Positions 48,198 to 58,059 of a stretch of DNA of 64,000 bases are shown here, one piece after another; the first letter of the stretch is position 1, and the number at the start of each line of letters is the position of its first letter. The stretch covers positions 24,355 to 88,354 of the forward strand of contig JAOTVR010000004.1 of the NCBI GenBank assembly GCA_029863305.1, in the 5' to 3' direction. Made by a program: the position numbers and the translations under genes. The stretch is from Gammaproteobacteria bacterium. GTDB lineage: Bacteria > Pseudomonadota > Gammaproteobacteria > Steroidobacterales > Woeseiaceae. The notes under the pieces are model-generated. The model was not told the DNA's origin, made no database searches, and saw nothing but the letters and a program-made list of their open reading frames with translations.

Positions 48198-49282
48198 CTG
48201 GCCGACCAATACTGGTGATGGCAGGTGGCACGGGCGGGCACGTTTACCCGGCGCTCGCAGTTGCGCAGGCACTCGAGGCAAAGGCTCAGGATGTCGTGTG
48301 GCTTGGCACGCATCGTGGCCTCGAATCGAAAGTTGTGCCTGCGGCAGGCTTCGACATCGAATGGATCGATGTCAAAGGACTGCGTCGCAAGGGCATTACG
48401 GCATTGCTTGTCGCACCGTTTCAGCTGGGCTGGGCCCTGTTCCAGGCGCTCGGCATTATTTTGCGTCGTCGTCCCGCTGCCGTACTCGGCATGGGTGGCT
48501 TCGTTTCAGGACCAGGCGGACTTGCTGCCTGGCTTACCCGCCGGCCGCTCGTCATTCACGAGCAGAATGCGGCTGCCGGCCTGACAAACCGTCTTCTGGC
48601 GCGTCTTGCCCGGGTTGTGCTACAAGCCTTCCCGGGCAGTTTTAATTCCCGTGTCAACGCGGAAACCGTGGGTAATCCGGTTCGCGAGGACATTGCGGCC
48701 GTGGCCGCTCCCGCCGAGCGATACAACAGCCGCCAGGGACCGCTGCGCTTGCTCGTGCTCGGTGGCAGTCAGGGTGCACTGGCGCTCAATGAAACGGTAC
48801 CGGAAGCTGTGGCAATGTTGCCGCCGTCCTTGCGGCCTGAGGTTCGACATCAATGTGGCAGCCGCACGCTCGAGACCGCACGGGCGGCCTATGCGCAGCA
48901 TGATATCGCGGTCGACCTTGTGCCCTTCATTGATGACATGGCAGCGGCTTACGCCTGGGCAGATCTCGTCGTCTGCCGTGCCGGTGCGCTCACCGTCGCC
49001 GAACTTTGCGCAGTTGGCCTGCCGGCGTTGTTCGTGCCTTATCCGGCTGCAGTGGATGACCATCAGACTGCCAACGCACGGCCGATGGCCGATGCCGGCG
49101 CCGCGGTGATCATCGATCAAAGCATGTTGAGTGCGGAGGTCCTGGCCGGCCAGCTGCGCGAGTGGCTGTCGTCGCGTCGTGACCTGCTGGCCAGAGCCGA
49201 GCAAGCGCATCGGCTGGACAAGCCGCACGCATTGTCGCGCATCACGGAGCTGTGCCTCGAACAGGCAGGAGTCGCCACATGA
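48194..49282 (+). CDS. murG: UDP-GlcNAc:lipid I N-acetylglucosaminyltransferase
   Basis: Makes lipid II on the inner face of the membrane. The 362-residue GT-B enzyme begins [19 protein letters not shown], with [43 protein letters not shown] and the UDP-GlcNAc region [20 protein letters not shown]. Overlaps ftsW and murC by four bases. Confidence 0.97.
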   Translation: MTGRPILVMAGGTGGHVYPALAVAQALEAKAQDVVWLGTHRGLESKVVPAAGFDIEWIDVKGLRRKGITALLVAPFQLGWALFQALGIILRRRPAAVLGMGGFVSGPGGLAAWLTRRPLVIHEQNAAAGLTNRLLARLARVVLQAFPGSFNSRVNAETVGNPVREDIAAVAAPAERYNSRQGPLRLLVLGGSQGALALNETVPEAVAMLPPSLRPEVRHQCGSRTLETARAAYAQHDIAVDLVPFIDDMAAAYAWADLVVCRAGALTVAELCAVGLPALFVPYPAAVDDHQTANARPMADAGAAVIIDQSMLSAEVLAGQLREWLSSRRDLLARAEQAHRLDKPHALSRITELCLEQAGVAT

Positions 49283-50709
49283 TCAAGCGCATGCGTCGGA
49301 TCCACTGTGTACATTTCGTAGGCATCGGCGGCTCCGGCATGTCCGGTATCGCAGAGGTCATGCTGAGCCTTGGCTATAAGGTGCAAGGCTCCGACCTCAA
49401 GGCCAATAAACAGACACGGCGTCTCGAAAAACAGGGCGCCACCGTATTCATCGGCCACGCTGCTGCAAACATCGAGCATGCTGATGCCGTTGTCGTATCC
49501 AGCGCGGTCGATGAAACCAACCCCGAAGTAGCTGCAGCTCGTGAACGCTTGATGCCGGTCGTGCCACGTGCCGAAATGCTGGCCGAGCTGATGCGCTTTC
49601 GCTACTCAGTTGCCGTTGCCGGCACGCATGGCAAGACAACCACGACGAGTCTCGTCGCCAGCATTCTCGCGGAAGGCGGCCTCGACCCGACCTTCGTGAT
49701 CGGCGGCCGGCTGAAAAGCGCCGATGCGAATGCCCGACTCGGGCAAGGCGATTACCTCGTTGCCGAAGCCGATGAGAGCGATGCCTCGTTCGTGCACCTG
49801 AAACCGATGTTGGCTGTCGTGACCAACATCGATGCCGATCACATGTCGACCTATGGCGGCGATATCGAGAAGCTGCGCATGGGCTTCGTCGAGTTTCTGC
49901 ACAACTTGCCGTTCTACGGGCTTGCCGTTGTCTGCACCGACGATCCGGGTGTCAACGAGGTGCTCGGCAGTATCGGCCGTTCCGTCATTACCTACGGAAT
50001 CAATGAAAACGCCGATGTGCGTGCCGAAAATGTCGAATTTGATCAGGGATTAACGCGTTTTGACGTCGTTCGACCTGGCGATCGGGAAGCGCTGCACGTT
50101 TCCCTGCAACTGCCGGGTATGCACAACGTCCGCAATGCGCTCGCCGCTATCGCTGTCGCCGACGAATTGCAGATTGGCGATGCAGCGGTGGTTTGCGCAC
50201 TGGAGAAATTCGAAGGCATTGATCGTCGCTTTCAAAGCCATGGTGAAGTCGAGACTGTGGCGGGCAAGGTTATGCTGGTTGACGATTACGGTCACCACCC
50301 GACCGAGATCGCGGCAACGCTCTCGGCGGCGCGCTCAGGCTGGCCCGGGCGACGCGTTGTCCTGGTATTCCAACCGCATCGGTACACACGAACGCGCGAT
50401 TTGATTGATGACTTCGCGACCGTGCTGTCAGACGCCGATGTAGCGATCGTGCTGGATGTCTATGCGGCCGGCGAGGACCCTATTGCCGGCGCCGACGGTC
50501 GCGCAATTGCACGCGCTGTTCGCAGCCGCGGCTCGGTGGAGCCGGTATTCGTCGAAACACTGGACGAGTTGCAGCCGGTGCTGGAAAGCATCATCGCGGC
50601 AGGCGACCTGCTGCTGACCATGGGCGCTGGCGATATCGGCGCCTACGCCGCAGAGTTGCCGGCCCGTTTGAGCGCGAAGCCGAAGCCGAATCTGAAGGTG
50701 CACTCATGA
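49279..50709 (+). CDS. murC: UDP-N-acetylmuramate:L-alanine ligase
   Basis: Adds the first residue of the stem peptide. The 476-residue protein starts [20 protein letters not shown]; the frame opens earlier inside murG, but this ATG makes the usual ATGA overlap. Motifs are [14 protein letters not shown], the ATP loop [21 protein letters not shown] and the C-terminal [14 protein letters not shown] and FQPHRYTRT, all specific for MurC. Confidence 0.97.
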   Translation: MIKRMRRIHCVHFVGIGGSGMSGIAEVMLSLGYKVQGSDLKANKQTRRLEKQGATVFIGHAAANIEHADAVVVSSAVDETNPEVAAARERLMPVVPRAEMLAELMRFRYSVAVAGTHGKTTTTSLVASILAEGGLDPTFVIGGRLKSADANARLGQGDYLVAEADESDASFVHLKPMLAVVTNIDADHMSTYGGDIEKLRMGFVEFLHNLPFYGLAVVCTDDPGVNEVLGSIGRSVITYGINENADVRAENVEFDQGLTRFDVVRPGDREALHVSLQLPGMHNVRNALAAIAVADELQIGDAAVVCALEKFEGIDRRFQSHGEVETVAGKVMLVDDYGHHPTEIAATLSAARSGWPGRRVVLVFQPHRYTRTRDLIDDFATVLSDADVAIVLDVYAAGEDPIAGADGRAIARAVRSRGSVEPVFVETLDELQPVLESIIAAGDLLLTMGAGDIGAYAAELPARLSAKPKPNLKVHS

Positions 50710-51602
50710 TGGCCGCCGAGCAATGCAACGTGCATGGCGAGCTGCGGGCAAACGAGCCGATGAGCCGACACACATCGTGGCGTGTTGGCGGACCGGCGGA
50801 GTCGTTTTTCGTGCCGTCGAGTATTGATGACCTGTCAATGTTTCTGCGAGAGCTGTCGCCGGAGGTGCCGGTGTTCTGGTTCGGTGTTGGCAGCAATCTT
50901 CTGGTTCGCGACGGCGGCATTGCCGGGGTGGTCATTTCCGCGGCGCGCATCCTCAAAGACCTGGAACGGGTCGAAGCTGAAGTCGTCCGGGCAGGCAGCG
51001 GTGTGCCTTGTACGCAATTGGCGCGGCAGTGCATCCGTTGGGGACTCGGGCCATCGGAATTCTTTGCCGGTATTCCCGGCACGGTCGGCGGCGCGCTCGC
51101 GATGAACGCCGGGGCGCACGGCGGCGAGACCTGGGAGCGTGTCGCGTCGGTTCGTACTATCGATCGTTCGGGTGTCATGCGTGTACGTGCGCCGGCCGAG
51201 TATGCGGTCGGCTATCGAAGCGTTACCGGGCCCGGCAACGAATGGTTCATCGAAGCGGATTTTTGCTTCGACCCCGATATCACGCCGAGCATGCAAACGC
51301 TGCACGAAATGCTCGAACGGCGCAAAACAACACAACCATTGGGATTGCCCAGTTGCGGTTCGGTATTTCGCAATCCACCGGGTGACCATGCGGCGCGCCT
51401 TATCGAGGCTGCGGGTCTGAAAGGGTATTCGATCGGCGGCGCTGAAGTCTCCGAGAAACACGCCAATTTCATTATCAACAAGAACAACGCAACGGCGACC
51501 GATGTCGAAGCGTTGATCGAACACGTGCGCGCCAGCGTCGCGCAAATTCATGGCATCGAACTCGTGCACGAAGTCCGCATTGTCGGCGAGGCGCTGCGGT
51601 GA
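50706..51602 (+). CDS. murB: UDP-N-acetylenolpyruvoylglucosamine reductase (type II)
   Basis: Reduces the enolpyruvyl product of MurA with NADPH. 298 residues with the FAD-binding blocks [47 protein letters not shown] and the catalytic-site tail [13 protein letters not shown] [20 protein letters not shown], then [14 protein letters not shown]. The short form without the type I insertion. Overlaps murC and ddlB. Confidence 0.96.
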   Translation: MMAAEQCNVHGELRANEPMSRHTSWRVGGPAESFFVPSSIDDLSMFLRELSPEVPVFWFGVGSNLLVRDGGIAGVVISAARILKDLERVEAEVVRAGSGVPCTQLARQCIRWGLGPSEFFAGIPGTVGGALAMNAGAHGGETWERVASVRTIDRSGVMRVRAPAEYAVGYRSVTGPGNEWFIEADFCFDPDITPSMQTLHEMLERRKTTQPLGLPSCGSVFRNPPGDHAARLIEAAGLKGYSIGGAEVSEKHANFIINKNNATATDVEALIEHVRASVAQIHGIELVHEVRIVGEALR

Positions 51603-52600
51603 GCCGTGTTGCGACATTGGGCGAAGAGCGACTCGTGGTCGCTAACGCACGCGATTTCGGCCGTGTCGCGGTCATGCTGGGCGGGATGTCCGCTGAGCGC
51701 GAGGTGTCTTTGGATACGGGCCAGGCCGTCCTGGACGCACTACGCTCGCGCGGTGTTGACGCACACCCATGGGATCCGAAGCAGAAGAACCTGCTGGATT
51801 TTGCGGCCGCTGGATTCGATCGCGTCTGGATCGCTCTGCACGGCACCGGCGGCGAAGATGGCGCGCTACAAGGAGCCCTGCAATGGCTCGGCCTGCCGTA
51901 CACCGGGAGCGGCGTCATGGCGTCAGCCCTTGCGATGGACAAGATTCGCAGCAAGCACCTGTTCGAGGCTTGCGGAATACCAACGCCCGCGTATGCCGTG
52001 GTCCGTCATGACGCGGATGCGGTTCTCGCGGCCGAGGCATTGGGCTTGCCGCTGATACTCAAGCCGGCCGGGCAGGGTTCCAGTGTTGGCATGACCAAGG
52101 TTTTTGCGCATGACGAGTTGTCGGAAGCGGTCGCACTTGCACTTCGATTTGGCGGTGTCGCACTTGCGGAACGCTGCATCGTTGGCGATGAGTTTACCGT
52201 TGGCGTGTTGCAGGGAAGTGCGTTACCGAGCATTCGCATCGAGACACCACGTGTGTTTTACGATTATCGCGCGAAATACGAATCGGACCGCACCGAGTAC
52301 CACTGCCCGGGAACGGCGAGTGCAGAGACTGAGGCCTTGTACGCCGATCTTGCGATCGCTGCTTTCAACGAACTTGGCTGCACGGGCTGGGGCCGCGTCG
52401 ACTTCATGACCGGCGATGATGGCAAACCGCAGGTACTCGAAGTCAATACGATACCCGGTATGACCAGCCATAGCCTGGTGCCGATGGCAGCAAAGCAGGC
52501 AGGAATCGATTTCACAGAGCTTTGTTGGCGCATATTGGAAACCAGCGTCAGCGAAGGCCTTCGCTCCAATGAGATCGAGGTAGCAGCAAATGACGCGTAA
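51599..52600 (+). CDS. ddlB: D-alanine:D-alanine ligase
   Basis: Makes the dipeptide used by MurF. The 333-residue ATP-grasp enzyme starts with GTG overlapping the murB stop. It has VAVMLGGMSAEREVSLDTG, HGTGGEDGALQGALQWLGLP, the YTGSGVMASALAMDK block, LILKPAGQGSSVGMTKV and the metal-ligand region LEVNTIPGMTSHSLVP. The N-terminal 25 residues extend beyond the E. coli enzyme. The last 11 bases overlap ftsQ. Confidence 0.96.
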   Translation: MSRVATLGEERLVVANARDFGRVAVMLGGMSAEREVSLDTGQAVLDALRSRGVDAHPWDPKQKNLLDFAAAGFDRVWIALHGTGGEDGALQGALQWLGLPYTGSGVMASALAMDKIRSKHLFEACGIPTPAYAVVRHDADAVLAAEALGLPLILKPAGQGSSVGMTKVFAHDELSEAVALALRFGGVALAERCIVGDEFTVGVLQGSALPSIRIETPRVFYDYRAKYESDRTEYHCPGTASAETEALYADLAIAAFNELGCTGWGRVDFMTGDDGKPQVLEVNTIPGMTSHSLVPMAAKQAGIDFTELCWRILETSVSEGLRSNEIEVAANDA

Positions 52601-53405
52601 ACAAGCCCGACGCAGAAAGCAAAAAAAGGCCGCGCGATTCAAACTACCTACGCTTCGAATTGCGCATGTGATCGCACCCGTTGTCGCAATCACCGCGGTC
52701 GTTGTGACCTATTTCGCCAGCGCCAGTATGCTCGATCGCCCCATTCGTGCCATTGAAATCAACGGACCCTTTCAGCGCGTGACCGCGTTGCAGATCGAGG
52801 AGGCGATCAGCGGCGAACTCGAAGACGGTTTCGTCAGTGCCGACCTCAGCCGGATTCAGTCTCAAATTGTCGAGTTGCCCTGGATCGACCAGGCAATGGT
52901 AGCCCGACGCTGGCCGAGTCGTTTGCGCATAACGGTCACCGAGCAGGTACCGGCAGCGATCTGGGGCGAGCGCGGCCTGCTGAATGTGCGGGGTGAGTTG
53001 TTTGTTACCGATGCACGGCACATACCGGCGGAACTGCCGCGGCTCAGCGGACCGGAGAGCCGGGCGGCTGACGTCGCACAGCGCTATCTGGAGGTCCGCG
53101 AGCGGCTGATTCCGGTCGGTCTCGATGTGCGTCGCGTACATCTGGATGCGCGCGGCGCCTGGGACATGACGCTGCAAAACGGCGTGGAGGTGCGCCTCGG
53201 GCGTCGCGACGTCGACGAACGGACCGACCTGTTCCTGGATATCGTCGCGGACATCATCAATGGCCGCGGTAATGACATCGATTACGTCGACATGCGCTAT
53301 AGCAACGGATTCACGATCGGCTGGAACAACGGCGCGAGATCCCCGGTTGGGGATCCCGCAGAAGCTGTCGACGACATGCTCGCGTTACGGGGTGCGCCTG
53401 AATGA
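52590..53405 (+). CDS. ftsQ: Cell division protein FtsQ
   Basis: Bitopic division protein of the FtsQLB complex. 271 residues: a very basic cytoplasmic tail (MTRKQARRRKQKKAARF), one membrane helix (VIAPVVAITAVVVTYFASAS), a POTRA domain beginning RAIEINGPFQRVTALQIEEA with the WIDQAMVARRWPSRLRITV block, then the beta domain ending DYVDMRYSNGFTIGWN. Position between ddlB and ftsA fits. Confidence 0.95.
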   Translation: MTRKQARRRKQKKAARFKLPTLRIAHVIAPVVAITAVVVTYFASASMLDRPIRAIEINGPFQRVTALQIEEAISGELEDGFVSADLSRIQSQIVELPWIDQAMVARRWPSRLRITVTEQVPAAIWGERGLLNVRGELFVTDARHIPAELPRLSGPESRAADVAQRYLEVRERLIPVGLDVRRVHLDARGAWDMTLQNGVEVRLGRRDVDERTDLFLDIVADIINGRGNDIDYVDMRYSNGFTIGWNNGARSPVGDPAEAVDDMLALRGAPE

Positions 53406-54640
53406 CCAAACGCGGAGACAAGAACCTGATTGTAGGTCTCGATATCGGAACGTCCAAGGTCGTTGCGATTGTCGGTGAGATCAATGACGACGGCATGATC
53501 GAAGTTGTTGGAATCGGCTCACATCCGTCGCGCGGCCTGAAAAAGGGCGTCGTCGTCAATATCGAATCAACCGTGCATTCAATTCAGCGAGCGGTCGAGG
53601 AAGCGGAGTTGATGGCCGGATGCGACATTCACTCCGTGTATACGGGTATCGCCGGCAGTCACGTGCGCAGCCTGAATTCTCACGGGATCGTCGCGATACG
53701 GGACAAGGAAGTGAGCCCTGGTGATGTCGATCGTGTGATCGACGCGGCTCGCGCCGTTGCGATCCCGGCAGATCAGAAGATTCTGCACATCCTGCCGCAG
53801 GAATTCCTGATCGATAACCAGGAGGGTATTCGCGAACCGGTTGGCATGTCGGGTGTGCGGCTGGAGGCGAAAGTTCACATGGTGACAGGCGCCGAAAGTG
53901 CGGCGCAGAACATCGTCAAGTGCGTCCAGCGCTGTGGACTTGAAGTTGACGACATTGTCCTCGAGCAGCTTGCATCAAGCTACTCGGTGCTGACAGACGA
54001 CGAGAAAGAACTCGGGTCCTGCATCGTCGACATCGGTGGCGGTACAACCGACCTCGCGGTGTTTCTTGGCGGCGCAATCCAGCACACCGCGGTAATTCCG
54101 ATTGCCGGCGACCAGGTCACCAACGATATAGCGGTGTCAATGCGTACACCGACCCAATACGCCGAGGAAATCAAGATCAAATACGCCTGTGCGCTGTCGC
54201 AGTTGGCGAACCCGGACGAGACGATCGAGGTTCCGAGCGTCGGCGAGCGTCCGCCGCGACGGCTGGCGCGGCAGACACTTGCCGAGATCGTCGAGCCTCG
54301 CTTTGAAGAATTGTTCGGCCTGATTCGTGACGAATTGCGTCGCTCTGGATTCGAAGAATTGATTGCAGCAGGCATCGTGATAACAGGCGGCAGCGCCAAG
54401 ATGGAAGGCGCGGTCGAACTCGCGGAAGAAGTTTTTCACATGCCCGTACGGCTCGGCTCACCGCAATACGTCGATGGATTGATGGACGTTGTGCGCAACC
54501 CGATTCACGCGACGGGCGTTGGCTTGCTGCTGTATGGCTACGAAAGTCTGACTCGTCGCAGTACGCGTGCAACGCCGATTAGCCACAACCTGGGCGATGT
54601 ATGGGTTCGCATGAAGGCATGGTTCGGTGGACAGTTTTAG
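53402..54640 (+). CDS. ftsA: Cell division protein FtsA
   Basis: Actin-like protein that tethers FtsZ to the membrane. 412 residues with the ATPase motifs VGLDIGTSKVVAIVGE, CIVDIGGGTTDLAVF and GIVITGGSAKMEG, and a C-terminal amphipathic helix, WVRMKAWFGGQF, that serves as the membrane anchor. Overlaps ftsQ by four bases; 83 bases separate it from ftsZ. Confidence 0.97.
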   Translation: MTKRGDKNLIVGLDIGTSKVVAIVGEINDDGMIEVVGIGSHPSRGLKKGVVVNIESTVHSIQRAVEEAELMAGCDIHSVYTGIAGSHVRSLNSHGIVAIRDKEVSPGDVDRVIDAARAVAIPADQKILHILPQEFLIDNQEGIREPVGMSGVRLEAKVHMVTGAESAAQNIVKCVQRCGLEVDDIVLEQLASSYSVLTDDEKELGSCIVDIGGGTTDLAVFLGGAIQHTAVIPIAGDQVTNDIAVSMRTPTQYAEEIKIKYACALSQLANPDETIEVPSVGERPPRRLARQTLAEIVEPRFEELFGLIRDELRRSGFEELIAAGIVITGGSAKMEGAVELAEEVFHMPVRLGSPQYVDGLMDVVRNPIHATGVGLLLYGYESLTRRSTRATPISHNLGDVWVRMKAWFGGQF

Positions 54641-54644
54641 GAGT

Positions 54645-54664
54645 CCTTGTGAATTGACGCAAGG
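54645..54664 (+). repeat. Hairpin in the ftsA-ftsZ gap
   Basis: CCTTGTG (54645-54651) pairs with CGCAAGG (54658-54664), seven pairs with one G-U, around an AATTGA loop. It starts four bases after the ftsA stop. It has no T-tract and could modulate the ftsA:ftsZ expression ratio or protect transcript ends. Confidence 0.5.
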
Positions 54665-54723
54665 CAGGAAGAACGGGAAACGAGATTTACCCATCAAGAG
54701 GTCTATCAGCGGAGGAAGTGTCA

Positions 54724-55872
54724 ATGTTTGAATTAATGGATGCGCATAGCCAGAGCGCTGTCATCAAAGTCATCGGAGTTGGTGGCGGTGGTGGCAATGC
54801 CGTGGCTCACATGGTCGATACAGGGATTGAAGGTGTCGACTTTATTTGCGCCAATACCGATGCGCAGGCGTTGAAAAGCGCGCGCGTCAGGACGGCGCTA
54901 CAAATCGGCTGCAACATCACGAAAGGACTCGGCGCGGGCGCCGACCCGGACGTCGGCCGCCAGGCGGCAATGGAGGACCGTGACCGCATACGCGAGGTTA
55001 TCGAGGGTGCGGACATGCTGTTCATCACGGCTGGCATGGGCGGCGGCACCGGCACGGGAGCAACGCCAATAGTCGCTCAGGTTGCGAAAGAACTCGGGAT
55101 CCTGACCGTGGCTGTCGTAACGAAGCCGTTCCTTATGGAAGGCGGCAAGCGCATGGCGATTGCGGATCATGGAATCAGCGAACTCGGCAAGCACGTTGAC
55201 TCACTGATCACAATTCCGAACGAGAAGTTACTGGCCGTTCTTGGCGGTGAGACCACACTTCTGGATGCGTTCCGTTCGGCAAATCAGGTGTTGCAAGGGG
55301 CGGTACAGGGCATCGCCGAGTTGATTACGCGACCGGGTCTGATCAACGTCGACTTCGCCGATGTCAAAACCGTGATGGCTGAAATGGGCATGGCTATGAT
55401 GGGATCCGGGGAATCCAGCGGCGAAGATCGCGCGCGTGAAGCCGCCGAAGCAGCTATCTCAAGCCCGTTGCTCGAGGATATCAACCTCGCCGGCGCTAAG
55501 GGCATTCTTGCAAATGTAACGGCTGGCATGGATATGTCGATCGGTGAATTCCAGGAAGTTGGCAATACCATCAAGGAATTCGCATCGGATGACGCGACGG
55601 TCGTCGTTGGTACGGTGATCGATCCGGATATGACGGACACGATTCGTGTGACCGTGGTCGCCACCGGACTCGGGCACGCCGCCACGAACGCAGAATCGCC
55701 AATGCGCATCGTGCGTCGGCCGGCAGCCGCCGCAAACCAGGAGCCCAACTACCACGGGCTCGACAAGCCCACGGTGCAGCGCAAACGAGCCGTAGGCGAC
55801 GGGCTGGAAAATGTCGGGCTGCAGGAGGAGCTGCTGGACATCCCGGCTTTCCTGCGCCGCCAGGCTGACTGA
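54724..55872 (+). CDS. ftsZ: Cell division protein FtsZ
   Basis: Tubulin-like GTPase that forms the division ring. 382 residues starting at the ATG with GGAGGA seven bases upstream; an in-frame GTG two codons earlier overlaps that region and is less likely. The GTP-binding loop is GMGGGTGTGATP (about 104-115), followed by the T7 region NVDFADVKTVM. The C-terminal peptide LDIPAFLRRQAD binds FtsA and other partners. The linker is short. Last gene of the dcw run. Confidence 0.98.
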   Translation: MFELMDAHSQSAVIKVIGVGGGGGNAVAHMVDTGIEGVDFICANTDAQALKSARVRTALQIGCNITKGLGAGADPDVGRQAAMEDRDRIREVIEGADMLFITAGMGGGTGTGATPIVAQVAKELGILTVAVVTKPFLMEGGKRMAIADHGISELGKHVDSLITIPNEKLLAVLGGETTLLDAFRSANQVLQGAVQGIAELITRPGLINVDFADVKTVMAEMGMAMMGSGESSGEDRAREAAEAAISSPLLEDINLAGAKGILANVTAGMDMSIGEFQEVGNTIKEFASDDATVVVGTVIDPDMTDTIRVTVVATGLGHAATNAESPMRIVRRPAAAANQEPNYHGLDKPTVQRKRAVGDGLENVGLQEELLDIPAFLRRQAD

Positions 55873-55906
55873 CGCCAGGGACCTCGACAGAGCAACACCT
55901 CCGCTC

Positions 55907-55931
55907 GCCGGCCCGGTTCATCCGGGCCGGC
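55907..55931 (+). terminator. Strong hairpin downstream of ftsZ
   Basis: A perfect 10-bp stem, GCCGGCCCGG with CCGGGCCGGC, closes a TTCAT loop 35 bases after the ftsZ stop. The following sequence TATTCG is not a T-tract, so it may stabilise or only weakly end the transcript before the lpxC promoter. Confidence 0.5.
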
Positions 55932-56000
55932 TATTCGACTCCCGCCGGATTCGGCGAATTCGACCATATCCTGACTGATATTCTCTAAGAGACTGAATTC

Positions 56001-56028
56001 TTGACGTTTTTCAATGATATGATACGCT
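56001..56028 (+). promoter_or_regulatory. lpxC promoter
   Basis: TTGACG (56001-56006) and an extended -10 element TGATACGCT (hexamer TACGCT, 56023-56028) are spaced by 16 bases, 34 bases before the lpxC ATG. Good agreement with an extended -10 sigma-70 promoter. It separates lpxC from the dcw transcripts. Confidence 0.6.
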
Positions 56029-56062
56029 TGCGTCCGAAATTGACGGATACATAATCTTGCCC

Positions 56063-56971
56063 ATGCTTCGACAACGAACATTGAAGACAACCATCCGGGC
56101 AACCGGAGTCGGGCTGCACACGGGTGAAAAGGTCTACATGACGCTGCGCCCGGCGGCGGAAAACTCAGGCATTACCTTCAGGCGCGTCGATCTCGACCAT
56201 CCAGTGGATATCAAAGCGGATGCGCGACTTGTTGGCGAAACGATGCTTGGCACGACGCTGGTGCAGGATGGTGTCAAAGTTGCGACCGTCGAGCACCTGA
56301 TGTCGGCGCTGGCTGGTCTGGGCATCGACAATATTCACGTTGACCTGTCGGCTCCCGAGGTTCCGATCATGGACGGCAGCGCCGGCCCGTTTGTATTCCT
56401 GCTGCAGTCAGCCGGTATCGAAGAGCAGCAGGCGGCGAAAAAATTCATTCGTGTCAGGCGCAAAGTGCGCGTCGAGGATGGCGAGAAGTGGGCCGAACTC
56501 GTGCCTTTTAACGGGTTCAAAGTGAAATTCGAGGTGTACTTCAATCATCCCGTATTCAATAAGTTGAAGCAGGATGCGACGATCGATTTTTCGTCGACGT
56601 CGTTTCTTAAAGAAGTCAGCCGTGCTCGGACATTTTGTTTCCTGCGCGATGTCGAGGCATTGCGCGAACGCAATCTGACGCTTGGCGGCAGCATGGACAA
56701 CGCGATTGTCCTCGACGATTATCGAATTCTCAACGAGGATGGCCTGCGTTACGCAAACGAGTTCGTCATCCACAAGATCCTGGACGCGATTGGCGACATC
56801 TATTTGCTCGGTCATTGCGTCATCGGCGAGTTTCGCGCCTACAAGTCTGGCCATGATCTCAACAACAAGCTGCTCAGAGCGCTGCTTGACGATCAGGCAG
56901 CCTGGGATGAAGTGACCTTCGAGGATTCGACGAAGGCGCCGATCTCCTACGCGACACCGTCGTACGCCTGA
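56063..56971 (+). CDS. lpxC: UDP-3-O-acyl-N-acetylglucosamine deacetylase
   Basis: Zinc enzyme for the committed step of lipid A synthesis. The 302-residue protein begins [21 protein letters not shown]; an upstream TTG adds two residues only. Zinc ligands are visible in [16 protein letters not shown] (His about 78) and HKILDAIGD (His about 237, Asp about 241), and the catalytic histidine in [11 protein letters not shown]. In E. coli LpxC is degraded by FtsH; the C-terminus here is [11 protein letters not shown]. Confidence 0.97.
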   Translation: MLRQRTLKTTIRATGVGLHTGEKVYMTLRPAAENSGITFRRVDLDHPVDIKADARLVGETMLGTTLVQDGVKVATVEHLMSALAGLGIDNIHVDLSAPEVPIMDGSAGPFVFLLQSAGIEEQQAAKKFIRVRRKVRVEDGEKWAELVPFNGFKVKFEVYFNHPVFNKLKQDATIDFSSTSFLKEVSRARTFCFLRDVEALRERNLTLGGSMDNAIVLDDYRILNEDGLRYANEFVIHKILDAIGDIYLLGHCVIGEFRAYKSGHDLNNKLLRALLDDQAAWDEVTFEDSTKAPISYATPSYA

Positions 56972-57011
56972 AAGCGCTGCCGCCGGAGCCCGCCGCACGG
57001 GCACACTATCC

Positions 57012-57713
57012 ATGACCGAAGAATTATTCCGCGAAGACTCCTATCTCAAAGAGTGCGATGCGACTGTCGTTAGCGTGGATGATGCAGACGTCATTCTCGA
57101 TCGCACCGTGTGTTATCCGCTTGGCGGTGGCCAGCCCGGTGACACGGGCACCATGTCATGGGGTGGCAGCTGCGTCGCGATTGTCGACACCCGGTATGCA
57201 AAGGGCGGCGCGATTTGCCACGTTCTAGATGATCGCGCTGCGCGGCCGTCGGTCGGCGACAACGTGAGAGTTGTCCTGGATTGGGATCGACGTTACCGAC
57301 ACATGCGCATGCACACGGCCATGCATCTTCTGGGTTCGATTCTGAAATACGGTGTAACCGGCGGCAATATATCCGTCGACAAGAGTCGGCTTGATTTCGA
57401 CATGGAAGACACCGTGGACAAGGACGCCGTGACTGCTGCCCTCAATGACCTGATCAAACAGGATCACGCCGTCAGTTGTCGCTGGATCAGTGATGAGGAA
57501 CTTGATGCGCAACCGGAACTGGTGCGTACGATGTCAGTGCAGCCACCTCGAGGCAAAGGCAGGATTCGACTGCTGGAGATAGCGAATGTCGACCTGCAGC
57601 CATGCGGCGGCACACATCTTCGCTCGACGGCCGAAGTTGGCAAGGTGCGGATCGGTAAGGTCGAGAAAAAAGGCAAACGTAACCGCCGCGTCAACATTCA
57701 TCTGGACGACTGA
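57012..57713 (+). CDS. Alanyl-tRNA editing protein (AlaX-like)
   Basis: A 233-residue stand-alone relative of the editing domain of alanyl-tRNA synthetase, which removes serine or glycine mischarged on tRNA-Ala. The N-terminal barrel has LDRTVCYPLGGGQPGDTG. The zinc ligands of the editing site are both present, in HTAMH (about 99-103) and CGGTH (about 200-204). The C-terminal KVRIGKVEKKGKRNRRVNI matches the family. It lies 40 bases behind lpxC and is probably read from the same transcript, an unusual neighbour. Confidence 0.88.
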   Translation: MTEELFREDSYLKECDATVVSVDDADVILDRTVCYPLGGGQPGDTGTMSWGGSCVAIVDTRYAKGGAICHVLDDRAARPSVGDNVRVVLDWDRRYRHMRMHTAMHLLGSILKYGVTGGNISVDKSRLDFDMEDTVDKDAVTAALNDLIKQDHAVSCRWISDEELDAQPELVRTMSVQPPRGKGRIRLLEIANVDLQPCGGTHLRSTAEVGKVRIGKVEKKGKRNRRVNIHLDD

Positions 57714-57759
57714 CTGGGAGCGGCAGGGCCGTGGGCTCTGAACCGCTTCGGCTCCCGGC

Positions 57760-58059
57760 TTACCCGCGACTGACGCGGATCGTGCACGATCTGACCTCGA
57801 TGCCCGCGTTGCGGGCGGCCGTCATCAGGCTGTCAGCTTCGAAGCGCAATTTGGCTGCCCAGGCCGGCGAATTGGCAAGGATCACGAGTACACTATCGTC
57901 GCGAATGTTCGCCGCATTGATGCTCGAGGCAGCATCGCCCGGTAATGCGTCCCGCAACACCCGCAGCAGCTCGTCCATGGCCCGGGCGTGCCGGACGATC
58001 TCACCTAAGCCCCTGTCATCATTGGCTTTTAGTAGATTTTCAAGGCGCTTAATTGGCAT
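57760..58059 (-). CDS. dciA: DciA-like replicative helicase loader (DUF721)
   Basis: A 99-residue DUF721 protein. DciA members load the DnaB helicase in bacteria that lack DnaC. The family core is visible as LRDALPGD and LVILANSPAWAAKLRFEADSLM, with the conserved tryptophan. Location between lpxC and the M23-secA genes matches many gammaproteobacteria. Convergent with the AlaX-like gene and divergent from the M23 gene. Confidence 0.8.
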   Translation of the reverse strand: MPIKRLENLLKANDDRGLGEIVRHARAMDELLRVLRDALPGDAASSINAANIRDDSVLVILANSPAWAAKLRFEADSLMTAARNAGIEVRSCTIRVSRG

